Below are positions 26,043-35,417 of a stretch of DNA of 64,000 nucleotides, in pieces. The stretch spans positions 62,001-126,000 of the forward strand of contig PHTZ01000001.1 of the NCBI GenBank assembly GCA_002813285.1, given 5' to 3'. Below the pieces are notes generated by a model that was not told the DNA's origin, ran no database searches, and saw nothing but the letters and a program-made list of their open reading frames with translations. The position numbers and the translations under genes are program-made. Each line of letters opens with the position of its first letter. The first letter of the stretch is position 1. Origin of the DNA: Flavobacteriaceae bacterium MAR_2009_75 (lineage in GTDB: Bacteria; Bacteroidota; Bacteroidia; Flavobacteriales; Flavobacteriaceae).

Positions 26043-27440
26043 CTACCCAATGATTGCCAAAGCCTCGGTATCTTTCCAAGCACCTCTGGTAAAATCTGGG
26101 AATTCTTGTGGCGCACCATTAGCCGCAACCGACGCTTCACTCAATGGCCCGACTGCACTCCATAAACAACCCTCATAAAGGTTCTGATCCAAGGGTTCGC
26201 CATTTCTAAGACATTCCACGATACGATAAAGCATCATAAAATCCATTCCGCCATGGCCACCCATTTTAACCGCGAGTTCACCAAGGCGTTTATATAAGGG
26301 ATGCTCATATTTTTCATAAATCTTGTGGAGGCCTTCACCTTCTGCCCATTCATGGTGATTTTCCGTTACACCTTCTACCCCACCTTCTAGTGCGATTCTA
26401 GTCGGGAAACCGGCCAAAGTACCTTTGGTACCTTGAATTAGGTTGTGACGGCTATATGGTCGAGGGCTCGTTTCATCCCACTGCACCATAATAGTTCTTC
26501 CCAGAGTGGTTTTTATGATTGAAGTGCTTATATCGCCACCTTTATAATCTAACTTGTTCCATTTGTGGTCTGCATCAAAATTCTTTTCTGCATATAGCTG
26601 TCTTCCTTTTGCTGGGGATGAAAAAGAATTGATAAACTTAAAATTGTCATCGCCACGACCTACATTCATGTACTGGGCAACGGGGCCTAGACCATGGGTA
26701 GGGTAAAGGTTTCCGTTTCTATGGGCATAGTGTGGGGTTCTCCAGGATCCCGTGCCCCTATCTACTTCGTTCATTTGGCCACGTAACTCGTGTATATAAG
26801 AAGCTTCACCGTGAAGCAGCTCTCCTATTGCCCCCTGTCGACACATGTTCAAGTACAGAAGTTCTTCACGACCATAGTTTACATTTTCCATCATCATGCA
26901 GTGCTTCTTGGTCTTTTCAGAAGTGTCTACCAGCTGCCACATCTCATCTATAGTCAAGGCCAACGGAACTTCTACAAAAGCATGGGCTCCTGAATTCATG
27001 GCTTCTATAGCCATTGGGGCATGTAGTTTCCATGGAGTTGCGATAATAACTGCATCAGGTTTTTGCTCTTTCAGCATCTTTTTCCAATCATTCTCACCAT
27101 CGGTATACAACTTAATTTTCTTGTGGCGATTACCTTTACCTTGTTCTTTACAAGCTTCTGCAGATTTTTTGGCCAAGTCTTCGTACAAATCAGAGATTGC
27201 AACGACCTCTGTGCCTTCAATAGCAGCAATTTGTTTCGCATGCCCTGAGCCTCTCGCACCTACACCAATGAAGGCAAAACGTACTTTGTCTAATTTAGGG
27301 GCCGCAAAACCACCCATGTATTTTGCATCTAAAGCTCTTTTTGGACTAAAAATATTAGCTTTTGCCAACGAGGGCGCCAAGGTAATACCGGCACCGACCA
27401 TTGATGTTTTTTTAATAAAGTTTCTTCTGTTCGAGTTCAT
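26043..27440 (-). CDS. Gfo/Idh/MocA-fold protein, probable GH109 glycosidase
   Basis: A 465-residue exported enzyme. The N-terminus RRNFIKKTSMVGAG is a twin-arginine signal. The Rossmann NAD site is FIGVGARGSG (about 57-66), followed by AVIIATPWKLH and a VEVPLAL strand. The blocks MENVNYGREEL, RRG/GELLHGEASYIHELRG and NLYPTHGLGP strongly resemble the GH109 family of NAD-dependent alpha-N-acetylgalactosaminidases, whose catalytic Tyr/His lie in such blocks. The role in Bacteroidota is cleavage of N-acetylgalactosamine from glycans in the periplasm. A related oxidoreductase is the alternative. Confidence 0.85.
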   Translation of the reverse strand: MNSNRRNFIKKTSMVGAGITLAPSLAKANIFSPKRALDAKYMGGFAAPKLDKVRFAFIGVGARGSGHAKQIAAIEGTEVVAISDLYEDLAKKSAEACKEQGKGNRHKKIKLYTDGENDWKKMLKEQKPDAVIIATPWKLHAPMAIEAMNSGAHAFVEVPLALTIDEMWQLVDTSEKTKKHCMMMENVNYGREELLYLNMCRQGAIGELLHGEASYIHELRGQMNEVDRGTGSWRTPHYAHRNGNLYPTHGLGPVAQYMNVGRGDDNFKFINSFSSPAKGRQLYAEKNFDADHKWNKLDYKGGDISTSIIKTTLGRTIMVQWDETSPRPYSRHNLIQGTKGTLAGFPTRIALEGGVEGVTENHHEWAEGEGLHKIYEKYEHPLYKRLGELAVKMGGHGGMDFMMLYRIVECLRNGEPLDQNLYEGCLWSAVGPLSEASVAANGAPQEFPDFTRGAWKDTEALAIIG

Positions 27441-27567
27441 TTTTTGTTCAATTTAATTTTTGGTAGTAATAGTTTGGATTAAAAGGAAAGTACAAGATAT
27501 AGAATTCTATTCTAAAAGAAATATTTGAATAGAAACCATTACACTATAAATATACAATTGTAACCAT

Positions 27568-28392
27568 ATGCATTACCTTAGATTTATGGTTTTAGAACAA
27601 TGTATAGGCTTTTATAATACCGCTCCCCTTTGGTTGAACAAACAATTTGGAATTCAACAGTTTAAATTTCCCTTCGTGGACTTATCCACGTTAACAACCC
27701 AAAAAATACCGACTAATCGTCGCCTCGGTCATCAAATGGAGTTTGTGTTTCAACAATTAATATCACAATCGAAGCGGTATAACATTATTTTACATAATTT
27801 ACCGGTGAAAGATGATAAACGGACAGTTGGTGAAATTGACTTTATCCTAAAAAATACTGAAAATGAACGACTTATACATATTGAACTCACCTATAAGTTC
27901 TATATAATCGACACCTCAATAAGCGAACCCATACACAGACTCATGGGGCCCAATCGTCGTGATATGTTTTTCACCAAAATGGAGAAAATCAAGAATCATC
28001 AATTTGAACTTTTACATAGTCCTGCAGGAAAAAAGGCCCTTCAATCAAAGAATATAAATTCTGAAGAACTAGAACACCAATGTTGTTTTAAGGCACAATT
28101 ATTCGTTTCATATCAGATTACGGACATACATATTCGACCTTTAAATAAAGATTGCGTAACAGGTTTCTGGATACGTTTTGATGATTTTAATTCTTCAGAT
28201 TTCAAGCAACATAAATATTATATCCCTACCAAATCAGAATGGGTCGTTTCTCCCAGCGACAAGGTTACATACAGCTCACATTTCGAGATTCTAATGGATA
28301 TCAATCTTAGAATGCTTAATAAAAATGCCCCTATGTTATGGATGAAAAAAAATGACGGTGCCTACGAAAAACTTTTTGTCGTGTGGTGGTAA
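27568..28392 (+). CDS. DUF1853 family protein, PD-(D/E)XK nuclease-like
   Basis: A 274-residue cytoplasmic protein of the DUF1853 family. It shows the layout of a PD-(D/E)XK active site: RRLGHQMEF with E58, VGEIDFIL with D91, and HIELTYKF with E106 and K110. The spacing fits a restriction-nuclease-like core in the first half; the second half (to 274) is unassigned. It stands alone, divergent from the GH109-like gene, with no methylase or defence genes beside it. Nuclease activity is inferred from the motif pattern only. Confidence 0.75.
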   Translation: MHYLRFMVLEQCIGFYNTAPLWLNKQFGIQQFKFPFVDLSTLTTQKIPTNRRLGHQMEFVFQQLISQSKRYNIILHNLPVKDDKRTVGEIDFILKNTENERLIHIELTYKFYIIDTSISEPIHRLMGPNRRDMFFTKMEKIKNHQFELLHSPAGKKALQSKNINSEELEHQCCFKAQLFVSYQITDIHIRPLNKDCVTGFWIRFDDFNSSDFKQHKYYIPTKSEWVVSPSDKVTYSSHFEILMDINLRMLNKNAPMLWMKKNDGAYEKLFVVWW

Positions 28393-28442
28393 AATGATGG
28401 AGTATCATATGTTTGTAATACCTTTCATCTTACATTTTCTTC

Positions 28443-29291
28443 TCATTCAAACGTATAACTAATCTTCACAACTTCGGTAACCCTAAAGTAGCCGTGTGCA
28501 TAATTTTCAGAATTCGTGAGGTTTACACAATTTCCTTTTACAGCGACGGGTATCGACTCGAATAGACCAACACCGCCTATTTGATTCACAAGTATCTGAA
28601 AATACTCTTTGTAAGCTGGGGAAATAGCATAAAACTCAATATCAACGGTATCGCCAGGTTGAAAAGCTTCCTTCTTTTCGGTCTCATCATCTTCCCCTAT
28701 CTCCAAATACCAATCAACTTCATTACCATTAATAAATTCATCATCAAACTCTTCAAAAATAGGTAGTAGTTCGCCTCGTTTTTGAAATTTAAAAAAATAA
28801 TTGTTTCCTTCCTCCTCTGGGTCAACCAGCGTGAGGTTGACCTCTAAATCCTCTTCACTAAAACCATCTTCCCTTGATTGCCCTAAAACCGTAAGATCAG
28901 TTACTGGATACAAAGTTTCAGTGGCTTCATAGATTTCGCCCTCGTTGATAACTTCTAAAGTATAAGAAGCCCCTATTTTGGGCTCGAAATCTGCGGTACT
29001 ATACTCCCCCGTTCCTAAATCTTCAAAGACATATTCAGAGTTGTTCGAATTATTGGTCACAACAACCGAGGCGCCAGTAATTGCAGTATTTGAATCTGTA
29101 TTAAAAAAGGGAGTAGAAGTTCTTATAAAAATTGATTGTTCGTTACCTGAAGTCCCTTTTTCCCAGTCTAAAGATGCTTCGATTACCAAACGCGTAGGTG
29201 TATCTTGCACATCGACATAGATTACATCTTCACAAGAAAATAGAATATGACTAAGAAATGTAATAAGGAGTATTTGATTGATTTTTTTCAT
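28443..29291 (-). CDS. DUF4249 lipoprotein, partner of TonB receptor
   Basis: A 282-residue lipoprotein; the lipobox ends at Cys20 (ILFSC). The mature part is a DUF4249-type beta-sandwich: RLVIEASLDW near residue 35, GASVVVT, TGEYSTADF, and GYFRVTEV near the C-terminus. Acidic inserts (about 145-170 and 195-210) are prominent. DUF4249 genes in Bacteroidota usually follow a TonB-dependent receptor gene, as here (4 bases downstream of the receptor stop). The pair probably imports an unidentified ligand and shares the receptor's ECF-type promoter. Confidence 0.88.
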   Translation of the reverse strand: MKKINQILLITFLSHILFSCEDVIYVDVQDTPTRLVIEASLDWEKGTSGNEQSIFIRTSTPFFNTDSNTAITGASVVVTNNSNNSEYVFEDLGTGEYSTADFEPKIGASYTLEVINEGEIYEATETLYPVTDLTVLGQSREDGFSEEDLEVNLTLVDPEEEGNNYFFKFQKRGELLPIFEEFDDEFINGNEVDWYLEIGEDDETEKKEAFQPGDTVDIEFYAISPAYKEYFQILVNQIGGVGLFESIPVAVKGNCVNLTNSENYAHGYFRVTEVVKISYTFE

Positions 29292-29295
29292 TTCT

Positions 29296-31704
29296 CTAAA
29301 ATTTGAAATTATAGGTTATAGATGGTACGATACCGAAAATAGCTGTGCGGGTTGCCTCATTGGCACCTGTCTCTCTGTTCTGACCAAAAGAAATGGAAGC
29401 TGCATTCTTGCGGTTATAAGCATTATAGACACTGAGCACCCATTCGCCTTTCCATCGTTTACTAGGCTTTTTATTAGATTTGTAATTAAGAGAAAGGTCC
29501 AATCGATGATAAGCGGGCAATCGGTCCGAATTTCTATCCGCGTAACTAGCCACCGATATACCTTCATATTCATACTGGCCGTTCGGGTAAGTTACCGGCC
29601 TGCCTGTTTGAAAAACTAGATTTCCACCAAAACTCCATTTGTCATTGAGTCTGTAAGATCCCGCTATTGAAATATCATGGGTTCTATCGTATGGAGTATT
29701 GTACCAGTCTCCATTATTAATGCCCAAGCCTCCCGCATTTCCACCAGGGGTTCGCTGCTCCGATTTCGATAAAGTATAAGCAATCCATCCTGTGAGCTTT
29801 CCCTCATTCTTTCTTAACAATAACTCTAAGCCATATGCCCTTGACTCTCCGTTCAATATTTCGGTTTCGATGGTTTCTTGACCTATTAAATCGGAACCAT
29901 CAATATAATCGATTCGATTATCTACGGTCTTATAATACGTTTCGATTTCCATAGAATATTTACGGTCCATAAAATTCTTAAAATAGCCTAACGAATACTG
30001 GTTGGAGAGTTGCGGATCAATATACTTACCACTTGGCGCCCAAACATCTACCGGGGTTACCGATGTTGTATTGGAGAGCAAATGAACATATTGGGCCACT
30101 CTAGAAAACCCTGCCTTAACCGAAGAAGCATCGTTCAGCTGATAGGCAAGGGAAGCTCGAGGTTCGAAATTGCCAAAAGTTTTTATTGAAGAACTATTAT
30201 CATAATCGGTTTCACCGATAGGCCTACCCCTTTCATAAATACCCAGGTTATTATTAAAAATGACGGGGCGGTCGTTCAAATAATTGGTCATAGGTTGCCC
30301 ACCTAATCGAACAAAATTACTGTACCGAAGGCCATATTGCGCTGAAAATTTGTCGGTTAACTTATGTTCGGCATTTACATAAACACCACTTTCAAAAGCT
30401 TTTTTAATGTCTAGTTTAAGTGGATTTATTGACGAGGTGTCAGAACTCGGGTTCACTTGACCCGGATCAAATTCATAAAATATTCCACTCGCCCCGAAAT
30501 CAAGTTTGAACTTATCGCTGAAATAATATTTAAGGTCGTATTTGAGGTTGTAGTTGTTGATGGAAGCCAACCATTCAAACTCTTCTGTAGTAAAGCCCAA
30601 GTCATAGTCATAGCGACTAACGATAGCCGACATATTTGAAAATAACCTTTCATTGAAAATGTGGTTCCAGCGCAGATTACCCGATACATTACCATAACTA
30701 CTATTAAAAATTTCACCAAATTTCAAAACATCTCTGCCAAAGTATCCGGAAAGGTATAGCTTGTTATTATCATCGATAACATAATTGGTTTTAAGGTTAA
30801 GGTCATAAAAACTCGCAGTATTCTCTTCTCCTGCCAGTTTTAAGAATAGGTGTGCATAAGAACTTCGTCCCGCTACCAAAAATGAGCCCTTATCTTTAAA
30901 TAATGGCCCTTCAGCGGCTAATCGGCTCGAAATGAGACCCACCCCACCGTTCAGTTCGAAATTCTTATTGTTACCGTCTTTCTGTCTAACATCAAGTACT
31001 GAAGAAACCCTGCCCCCAAACTTAGCGGGAATACCTCCTTTGTACAATTTCATATCTCTTATTGCATCTGCATTGAAGACAGAGAAAAAACCAAAGAGAT
31101 GCGAGGTATTATAGATTATGGCCTCATCGAGTAAAATAAGGTTTTGGTCTTGCGCGCCACCCCTCACATGAAAACCGCCTGATCCTTCTCCGTTGTTGGT
31201 GACCCCTGGTAACATTTGAAGCGATTTAAGAATATCTACTTCCCCTAACACTACCGGCATTTGTTTAACCGTCGAAATATTCATTTTCGCGACGCTCATT
31301 TCAGGCTTTCGCAATACGGCCATTTCAGACTCTTCTGCAGTAACAACAACTTCATCTAATTCGGTAGATTCTTCTGAAATTTCAAAATCAAGTTTTTGAT
31401 TTTGATTTAGTACTACTTCTTGATATTTGTTGGTATAGCCCATATATGAAATAAGCAATCGATATTCACCTTTAGGTGCCGTTAGGGAGTAAAAGCCATA
31501 TTCATTGGTAATTACCCCAATACTTGTTCCTTCTAAAAATACCGAAGCTCCAAAAAGAGTCTCTCCATTTGCGTTGTCCGTAATTTTCCCGCTCAGCGTA
31601 TAGCTCTCTTGCGCTATCAGATTTAAAGATGAAAAGAGGAACAACAAAAACCATACATTACCGATTGGTGCTATCGGAACGCTTTCTTTCAACTGTTTTA
31701 TCAT
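29296..31704 (-). CDS. TonB-dependent outer-membrane receptor
   Basis: An 802-residue receptor. A signal peptide (about 1-31) precedes a CarboxypepD_reg-like domain (about 34-115: YTLSGKITDNANGETLFGAS), a plug domain with GFHVRGGAQDQNLILLDEA, and a 22-strand-type barrel ending in YNFKF with a C-terminal Phe. No STN signalling domain is present. The frame extends to a GTG at 31746, but that lies inside the -10 element of the ECF-type promoter, so I start at Met 31704; Met 31734 is a weaker alternative. Ligand unknown. Confidence 0.93.
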   Translation of the reverse strand: MIKQLKESVPIAPIGNVWFLLFLFSSLNLIAQESYTLSGKITDNANGETLFGASVFLEGTSIGVITNEYGFYSLTAPKGEYRLLISYMGYTNKYQEVVLNQNQKLDFEISEESTELDEVVVTAEESEMAVLRKPEMSVAKMNISTVKQMPVVLGEVDILKSLQMLPGVTNNGEGSGGFHVRGGAQDQNLILLDEAIIYNTSHLFGFFSVFNADAIRDMKLYKGGIPAKFGGRVSSVLDVRQKDGNNKNFELNGGVGLISSRLAAEGPLFKDKGSFLVAGRSSYAHLFLKLAGEENTASFYDLNLKTNYVIDDNNKLYLSGYFGRDVLKFGEIFNSSYGNVSGNLRWNHIFNERLFSNMSAIVSRYDYDLGFTTEEFEWLASINNYNLKYDLKYYFSDKFKLDFGASGIFYEFDPGQVNPSSDTSSINPLKLDIKKAFESGVYVNAEHKLTDKFSAQYGLRYSNFVRLGGQPMTNYLNDRPVIFNNNLGIYERGRPIGETDYDNSSSIKTFGNFEPRASLAYQLNDASSVKAGFSRVAQYVHLLSNTTSVTPVDVWAPSGKYIDPQLSNQYSLGYFKNFMDRKYSMEIETYYKTVDNRIDYIDGSDLIGQETIETEILNGESRAYGLELLLRKNEGKLTGWIAYTLSKSEQRTPGGNAGGLGINNGDWYNTPYDRTHDISIAGSYRLNDKWSFGGNLVFQTGRPVTYPNGQYEYEGISVASYADRNSDRLPAYHRLDLSLNYKSNKKPSKRWKGEWVLSVYNAYNRKNAASISFGQNRETGANEATRTAIFGIVPSITYNFKF

Positions 31705-31741
31705 AATTTCATTTGTATTTTGATTAATGAACATAACTATT

Positions 31742-31768
31742 GACACATCAAAACTTGAAAGGTTGCAT
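31742..31768 (-). promoter_or_regulatory. ECF-type promoter of the TonB receptor operon
   Basis: On the minus strand ATGCAAC (31762-31768) and TGTC (31742-31745) are separated by exactly 16 bases. The same arrangement precedes the divergent ECF sigma gene and the outer-membrane gene at 36363. Predicted transcription starts about 7 bases after TGTC, about 30 bases before ATG 31704. Confidence 0.7.
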
Positions 31769-31862
31769 TTAGCGTAAAAAACTCGAAAAAAACCTTTGCC
31801 ATATATTATAAAATGAATACCGCCAGATATTTATACATTAGTCGTCAAATAATACTTCGCAC

Positions 31863-31889
31863 ATGCAACCTTGATAAATTTGGGTTGTC
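31863..31889 (+). promoter_or_regulatory. ECF-type promoter of the sigma factor operon
   Basis: ATGCAAC (31863-31869), 16 bases, then TGTC (31886-31889), identical in layout to the promoter of the divergent TonB receptor. The AAC -35 and GTC -10 cores are typical of ECF sigma targets. It implies autoregulation. The leader to the TTG start is about 43 bases. Confidence 0.7.
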
Positions 31890-31938
31890 TTTATTTTTAT
31901 AAATGTGATTTAGTATACGAACAGCCATCTCATTTTAA

Positions 31939-32481
31939 TTGGAAACCGATATCCGTTTTAGACATAAAGAACTTGTTGAAAAAAGCAAGTCTGGTGATAG
32001 CAACTCTCAGTATCAACTATATGAGCTCTATGTCGATGCCATGTATAATATCGGTATGCGCTTTTTACGTATTAAAGAAGATGCCGAAGATGTGGTACAG
32101 GATAGTTTTGTCGATGCCTTTAAAAATTTGGGAAACTTTAAATACGACAGTACGTTCGGAGCTTGGCTAAAACGTATTGTTATCAATAAGTGTATTAATC
32201 GCTTGAAATTAAAACGGGTAGCAATTACGCCAATTGAAGAACATGAATATCATCTTTCGAATGAAACAGTTGAGATAAAGTTTGAAGCTACTGATATTAT
32301 TAAGGTCAAGAGAGGAATTGATTTACTCCCCAGCGGTTATAAAGAAATACTCAACCTCTATTTACTTGAAGGTTATGACCATATGGAAATTGGAGAGGTT
32401 TTAGGTATTACAACCTCTACCTCGAAATCACAATATCACAGAGCCAAAAAGAAACTAGTTGAAATTGTAAAAAATTTATAA
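31939..32481 (+). CDS. ECF RNA polymerase sigma factor
   Basis: A 180-residue sigma-70 family ECF factor. The sigma-2 region (about 20-90) shows AEDVVQDSFVDAFKNL and WLKRIVINKCINRL; the sigma-4 region (about 125-175) shows LPSGYKEILNLYLLEGYDHMEIGEVLGI and a helix-turn-helix TSTSKSQYHRAKKKL. It starts with TTG at 31939: a TAA is directly upstream in frame, the next ATG is inside sigma-2, and the N-terminal residues are of the usual family type. It overlaps the anti-sigma gene (TAATG). Promoter motifs suggest that it transcribes itself and neighbouring envelope genes. Confidence 0.92.
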   Translation: METDIRFRHKELVEKSKSGDSNSQYQLYELYVDAMYNIGMRFLRIKEDAEDVVQDSFVDAFKNLGNFKYDSTFGAWLKRIVINKCINRLKLKRVAITPIEEHEYHLSNETVEIKFEATDIIKVKRGIDLLPSGYKEILNLYLLEGYDHMEIGEVLGITTSTSKSQYHRAKKKLVEIVKNL

Positions 32482-33023
32482 TGGACAATCTTGAAAAACA
32501 TATTAGAGACAATCAAGAGGTCTTCAACGACCATCGGGCCGACCGTGCCAAAATGTGGGCCGAGATCGAATCTCGTTTAGATAAAGAAAAGACAAAGGTC
32601 ATACCCTTGTGGAAAAAACCGATATTCAAAGTGGCTGCCACAGTAGCTGTGCTCTTAGGGCTTTCAACATTGATAGGAATTAACTTTTTTGATAATACTA
32701 CAGATACCAAAGACGGTTTTGTATCTCAAGAGTTACAAGATATAGATATGCATTATCGTAGCCTGGTATCTTATCAAGTGAAATTAGTTGAGCAAAACGA
32801 CAAGCTTTCAGAAAATGATAAACAAGAGTTTCTTTCATTTATGAATGAGCTCGATAAAGAATATGAAGAATTACGGTTAGAGATGCGCAATAACTTAGAC
32901 AATCAACTGGTATTAGAGGCCATTGTTAGTAATTATAAAAAGCGAATAGAGCTTATCGAAAATTTATTGCATCACCTAAAAGAACCGCAAATTAAAGACG
33001 AAAATTATGGCTACACTTTATAG
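32481..33023 (+). CDS. putative membrane anti-sigma factor
   Basis: A 180-residue protein whose ATG overlaps the sigma stop (TAATG). A cytosolic segment (1-46, charged, with RADRAKMWAEIESRL) is followed by one membrane helix (47-70) and a periplasmic, strongly coiled-coil-like part (75-175, rich in Lys/Glu/Leu heptads). This is the order expected of an anti-sigma factor that sequesters the sigma factor at the membrane, but no zinc (ZAS) or FecR motif is present, so the identification rests on context and topology. Confidence 0.78.
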   Translation: MDNLEKHIRDNQEVFNDHRADRAKMWAEIESRLDKEKTKVIPLWKKPIFKVAATVAVLLGLSTLIGINFFDNTTDTKDGFVSQELQDIDMHYRSLVSYQVKLVEQNDKLSENDKQEFLSFMNELDKEYEELRLEMRNNLDNQLVLEAIVSNYKKRIELIENLLHHLKEPQIKDENYGYTL

Positions 33024-34095
33024 AAAACTACTGCTTTTTATAGTAGTATTGGGGCTAAGCCTGCCTATGGTAGCACAAGAAAAAGTAACCAAAAAGTTGG
33101 TCAAGAGTTATGCTCTGACCAATGCGGGCGAGCTGCATTTAGATAATAAATATGGTAATGTCAATATCTACGGATGGAACAAAGAAGAACTTTCTTTGAC
33201 CGTAACCATTACAGTTACCCATAAGAAGAAAGATAATGCACAAGAATTACTGAATCGTATAAAACCAATTTTGAGAAGCAGTGAGAACTTCGTTTCGTTG
33301 AGCTATGAAATTGGTGAGAATAGTTCGGGTTTCTTTTCGCAATTGTTCGAGAAGGCCAATCCGTTCGATTTTGACCGTAGTAATGTGCAGATTGACTATA
33401 AGGTATATCTGCCCCAAAAAGCAGAAATAGAGGTTACCAACAAATTCGGTGATGTTTTTATTGAAGATTGGAACGGTGCCCTTCAAGCCAATATTGAACA
33501 TGGTGATATGTGGATTAGTGAAAACTTGAACAAAGCCGATATAACTATGAAGTATGGTGAACTTAGAGCTCTCAATATTAATTATGGTACTATAGATTTA
33601 AAAAATGGAGAGCTCGATATGCAAGATTCGAAAAATTTACGGATCAACAGCAGCGGAAGCGAGATCGAGATGAAAAAAATTATCTCCCTTGAATTTTATT
33701 CCAATAAAGATGAAGTGAATTTAGAAGAAGTTGGTAGTATATATGGAAGCTTGAAATTTACCAATCTACAATTGAACCGACTAAGTTCTGATATTGATAT
33801 GAACATGAAAATCGCCGATTTCAACTTAGATGGTATTGTTAATTCTGAAACTTCGATCAGCATTGAGCAAGAATCTTCTGAAATCAGCATTAATATAACC
33901 GACTTTCCTCATGAATTCAATGCTGTTCTTCAAGAGGGGCTGGTTCGATTGCCAAAGTCTTTTCAGAATGTAGATTCAAAACTTATTAATAAAAGCAAAA
34001 AGCTTAGGGAAATCAGAGCCACCTATGGTAGTAACTACAATGGCAAAATTTCAATAAGCGGAAAAAAAGGCCTTGTTTTAATAAAAGAGTTGTAA
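33007..34095 (+). CDS. secreted DUF4097-type beta-helix protein
   Basis: A 362-residue protein with a signal peptide ending at about residue 23 (MVAQ). The mature part is made of short repeated strands of the DUF4097/adhesin beta-helix kind: ELHLDNKYGNVNIYGW, EVTNKFGDVFIEDWNG, ITMKYGELRALNINYG, IDLKNGELDM. The start overlaps the anti-sigma gene by 17 bases, so it is the third gene of the ECF operon. It may be the periplasmic sensor or structural output of this system. Function is unproven. Confidence 0.8.
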   Translation: MATLYRKLLLFIVVLGLSLPMVAQEKVTKKLVKSYALTNAGELHLDNKYGNVNIYGWNKEELSLTVTITVTHKKKDNAQELLNRIKPILRSSENFVSLSYEIGENSSGFFSQLFEKANPFDFDRSNVQIDYKVYLPQKAEIEVTNKFGDVFIEDWNGALQANIEHGDMWISENLNKADITMKYGELRALNINYGTIDLKNGELDMQDSKNLRINSSGSEIEMKKIISLEFYSNKDEVNLEEVGSIYGSLKFTNLQLNRLSSDIDMNMKIADFNLDGIVNSETSISIEQESSEISINITDFPHEFNAVLQEGLVRLPKSFQNVDSKLINKSKKLREIRATYGSNYNGKISISGKKGLVLIKEL

Positions 34096-34145
34096 CAATT
34101 TCTCAAGAAAAAATAACTAATTTATATTTCTAAGCTACTACGTAG

Positions 34146-34598
34146 TCAAAATCGGATTGCAGATAAATAGACCCAAATTATATATAAAAGTTGAACTGGT
34201 GCACGAAACCAAAGATAAGCTGGGCCAGCACCATTGAAACTGCCTGTTTCGTAGTTTAGATATTTAAAGGAAGCCTGTATGTTCGCCATAAATATTACCA
34301 GAAAAAAAATAATTAAGAACCATCCCGTTGTAGTTACGTATTTGGGTATCAGCAAACCTACAGCTGCAAAAATTTCAATTACTGCAGTCAAGTACACAAG
34401 TTCTTTCTTGAAGGGTATGGGCGACGGTATCATCAAAGTCATTCCGTCGGTAAAAATGAAATGCCCCATTGCGGTAAATACCAACATGAATGCCATACCG
34501 ATACGACCTGCTCTTGGAAAATCATCAATCCCATAAATCATCTTCAGAATAAGCAGCGATACTATAAAAACCGATAAAAGTACAATAAGAGGTTTCAT
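34146..34598 (-). CDS. DoxX-family membrane protein
   Basis: A 150-residue protein with four membrane helices. The DoxX-type pattern is visible: RIGMAFMLVFTAMGHFIF, the second-helix block LVYLTAVIEIFAAVGLLIPKY, FFLVIFMANIQASFKY. DoxX proteins are of mixed or unknown redox-related function. It lies downstream of the Crp-type regulator gene (55 bases) on the same strand and could be its target. Confidence 0.88.
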   Translation of the reverse strand: MKPLIVLLSVFIVSLLILKMIYGIDDFPRAGRIGMAFMLVFTAMGHFIFTDGMTLMIPSPIPFKKELVYLTAVIEIFAAVGLLIPKYVTTTGWFLIIFFLVIFMANIQASFKYLNYETGSFNGAGPAYLWFRAPVQLLYIIWVYLSAIRF

Positions 34599-34653
34599 GT
34601 AGTTTTTGCATTCAAATTTCGTCAGATAAATGCTTCAAAACAATGAACCTAGG

Positions 34654-35220
34654 TTAAGAAATACGCTTGCGTATTCTACTCAAGGCTTGTGGAGTTACCC
34701 CGATATAAGAAGCTAAATATTTTAGAGGAACGCGCTTTAAAAGCTCTGGGCGTTTGTCAAAAATATCTAGATATCGTTCTTCTGCGGTTTGGTTTAAAAA
34801 TGATAGTTCCCTATCCCACTTTAAGACCAGGGTTTTTTCGGCTATAATTCGGCCAATAAGATTGCCCACCGATGTTTGTCTATAGATACGTTGAAGGTTA
34901 TTGTAACTAATAGACCAAAGCACACAATCTTCCATCGCTTGTAAACTGTATATGCTTGGTTTTTGGGTCAAAAAAGAATCATAGGCACTTGAAAATTCTT
35001 CTTCACATCGAAATCCGAAAGTAATATCATCGTCTTTCTTAGGAATATAATAGCGAATAGCACCTTTTTCAACGAAGGAAAAATAATCTTCGGTTTCGCC
35101 ACTATTCAAAAGAATTTCTTTTTTAGCGAATTTCTTCACTTCAAGATTATTGACGAAAAACTGCCAATCTTCATCCGGTATTTTGATTATTCGTTCAAAA
35201 TGATGTCTAATTTTATCCAT
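34654..35220 (-). CDS. Crp/Fnr-family transcription regulator
   Basis: A 188-residue regulator. The cyclic-nucleotide-binding-type beta-roll (about 20-120) contains EILLNSGETEDYFSFVEKGAIRYY; the C-terminal winged helix (about 150-185) has LKYLASYIGVTPQALSRIRKRIS, the DNA recognition helix. The key arginine of true cAMP binders is not evident, so the effector is unknown. The open frame extends to a TTG at 35244; I take ATG 35220. It probably belongs with the DoxX gene next to it. Confidence 0.9.
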   Translation of the reverse strand: MDKIRHHFERIIKIPDEDWQFFVNNLEVKKFAKKEILLNSGETEDYFSFVEKGAIRYYIPKKDDDITFGFRCEEEFSSAYDSFLTQKPSIYSLQAMEDCVLWSISYNNLQRIYRQTSVGNLIGRIIAEKTLVLKWDRELSFLNQTAEERYLDIFDKRPELLKRVPLKYLASYIGVTPQALSRIRKRIS

Positions 35221-35417
35221 ATAAATCCTACAATTCACTAACAATCAGTAATTTAAATCTTACTAAATCATTAAAGAATGTATAAAGATGATAAAAGACC
35301 GTTCTTTTTGAACAAAGCTTTAGCCAAGTCGCTGAATTATTCGGTAAAACTGATTTAATTCAAAAACACCTCAGAAAAAAGCTTTCATATCAGTAATAGA
35401 GGGAACTAGTTTGAATT

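Noticed and set aside
31705-31746. Longer TonB receptor starting at GTG 31746
   Set aside because: That codon lies inside the predicted -10 region of the ECF promoter and would put extra polar residues ahead of the signal peptide.
31742-34095. Sigma, anti-sigma and TonB receptor as a FecI-FecR-FecA type signalling system
   Set aside because: The receptor lacks an STN signalling domain and the membrane protein after the sigma factor has no FecR motif, so direct receptor-to-anti-sigma signalling is not supported. The shared promoter is the supported link.
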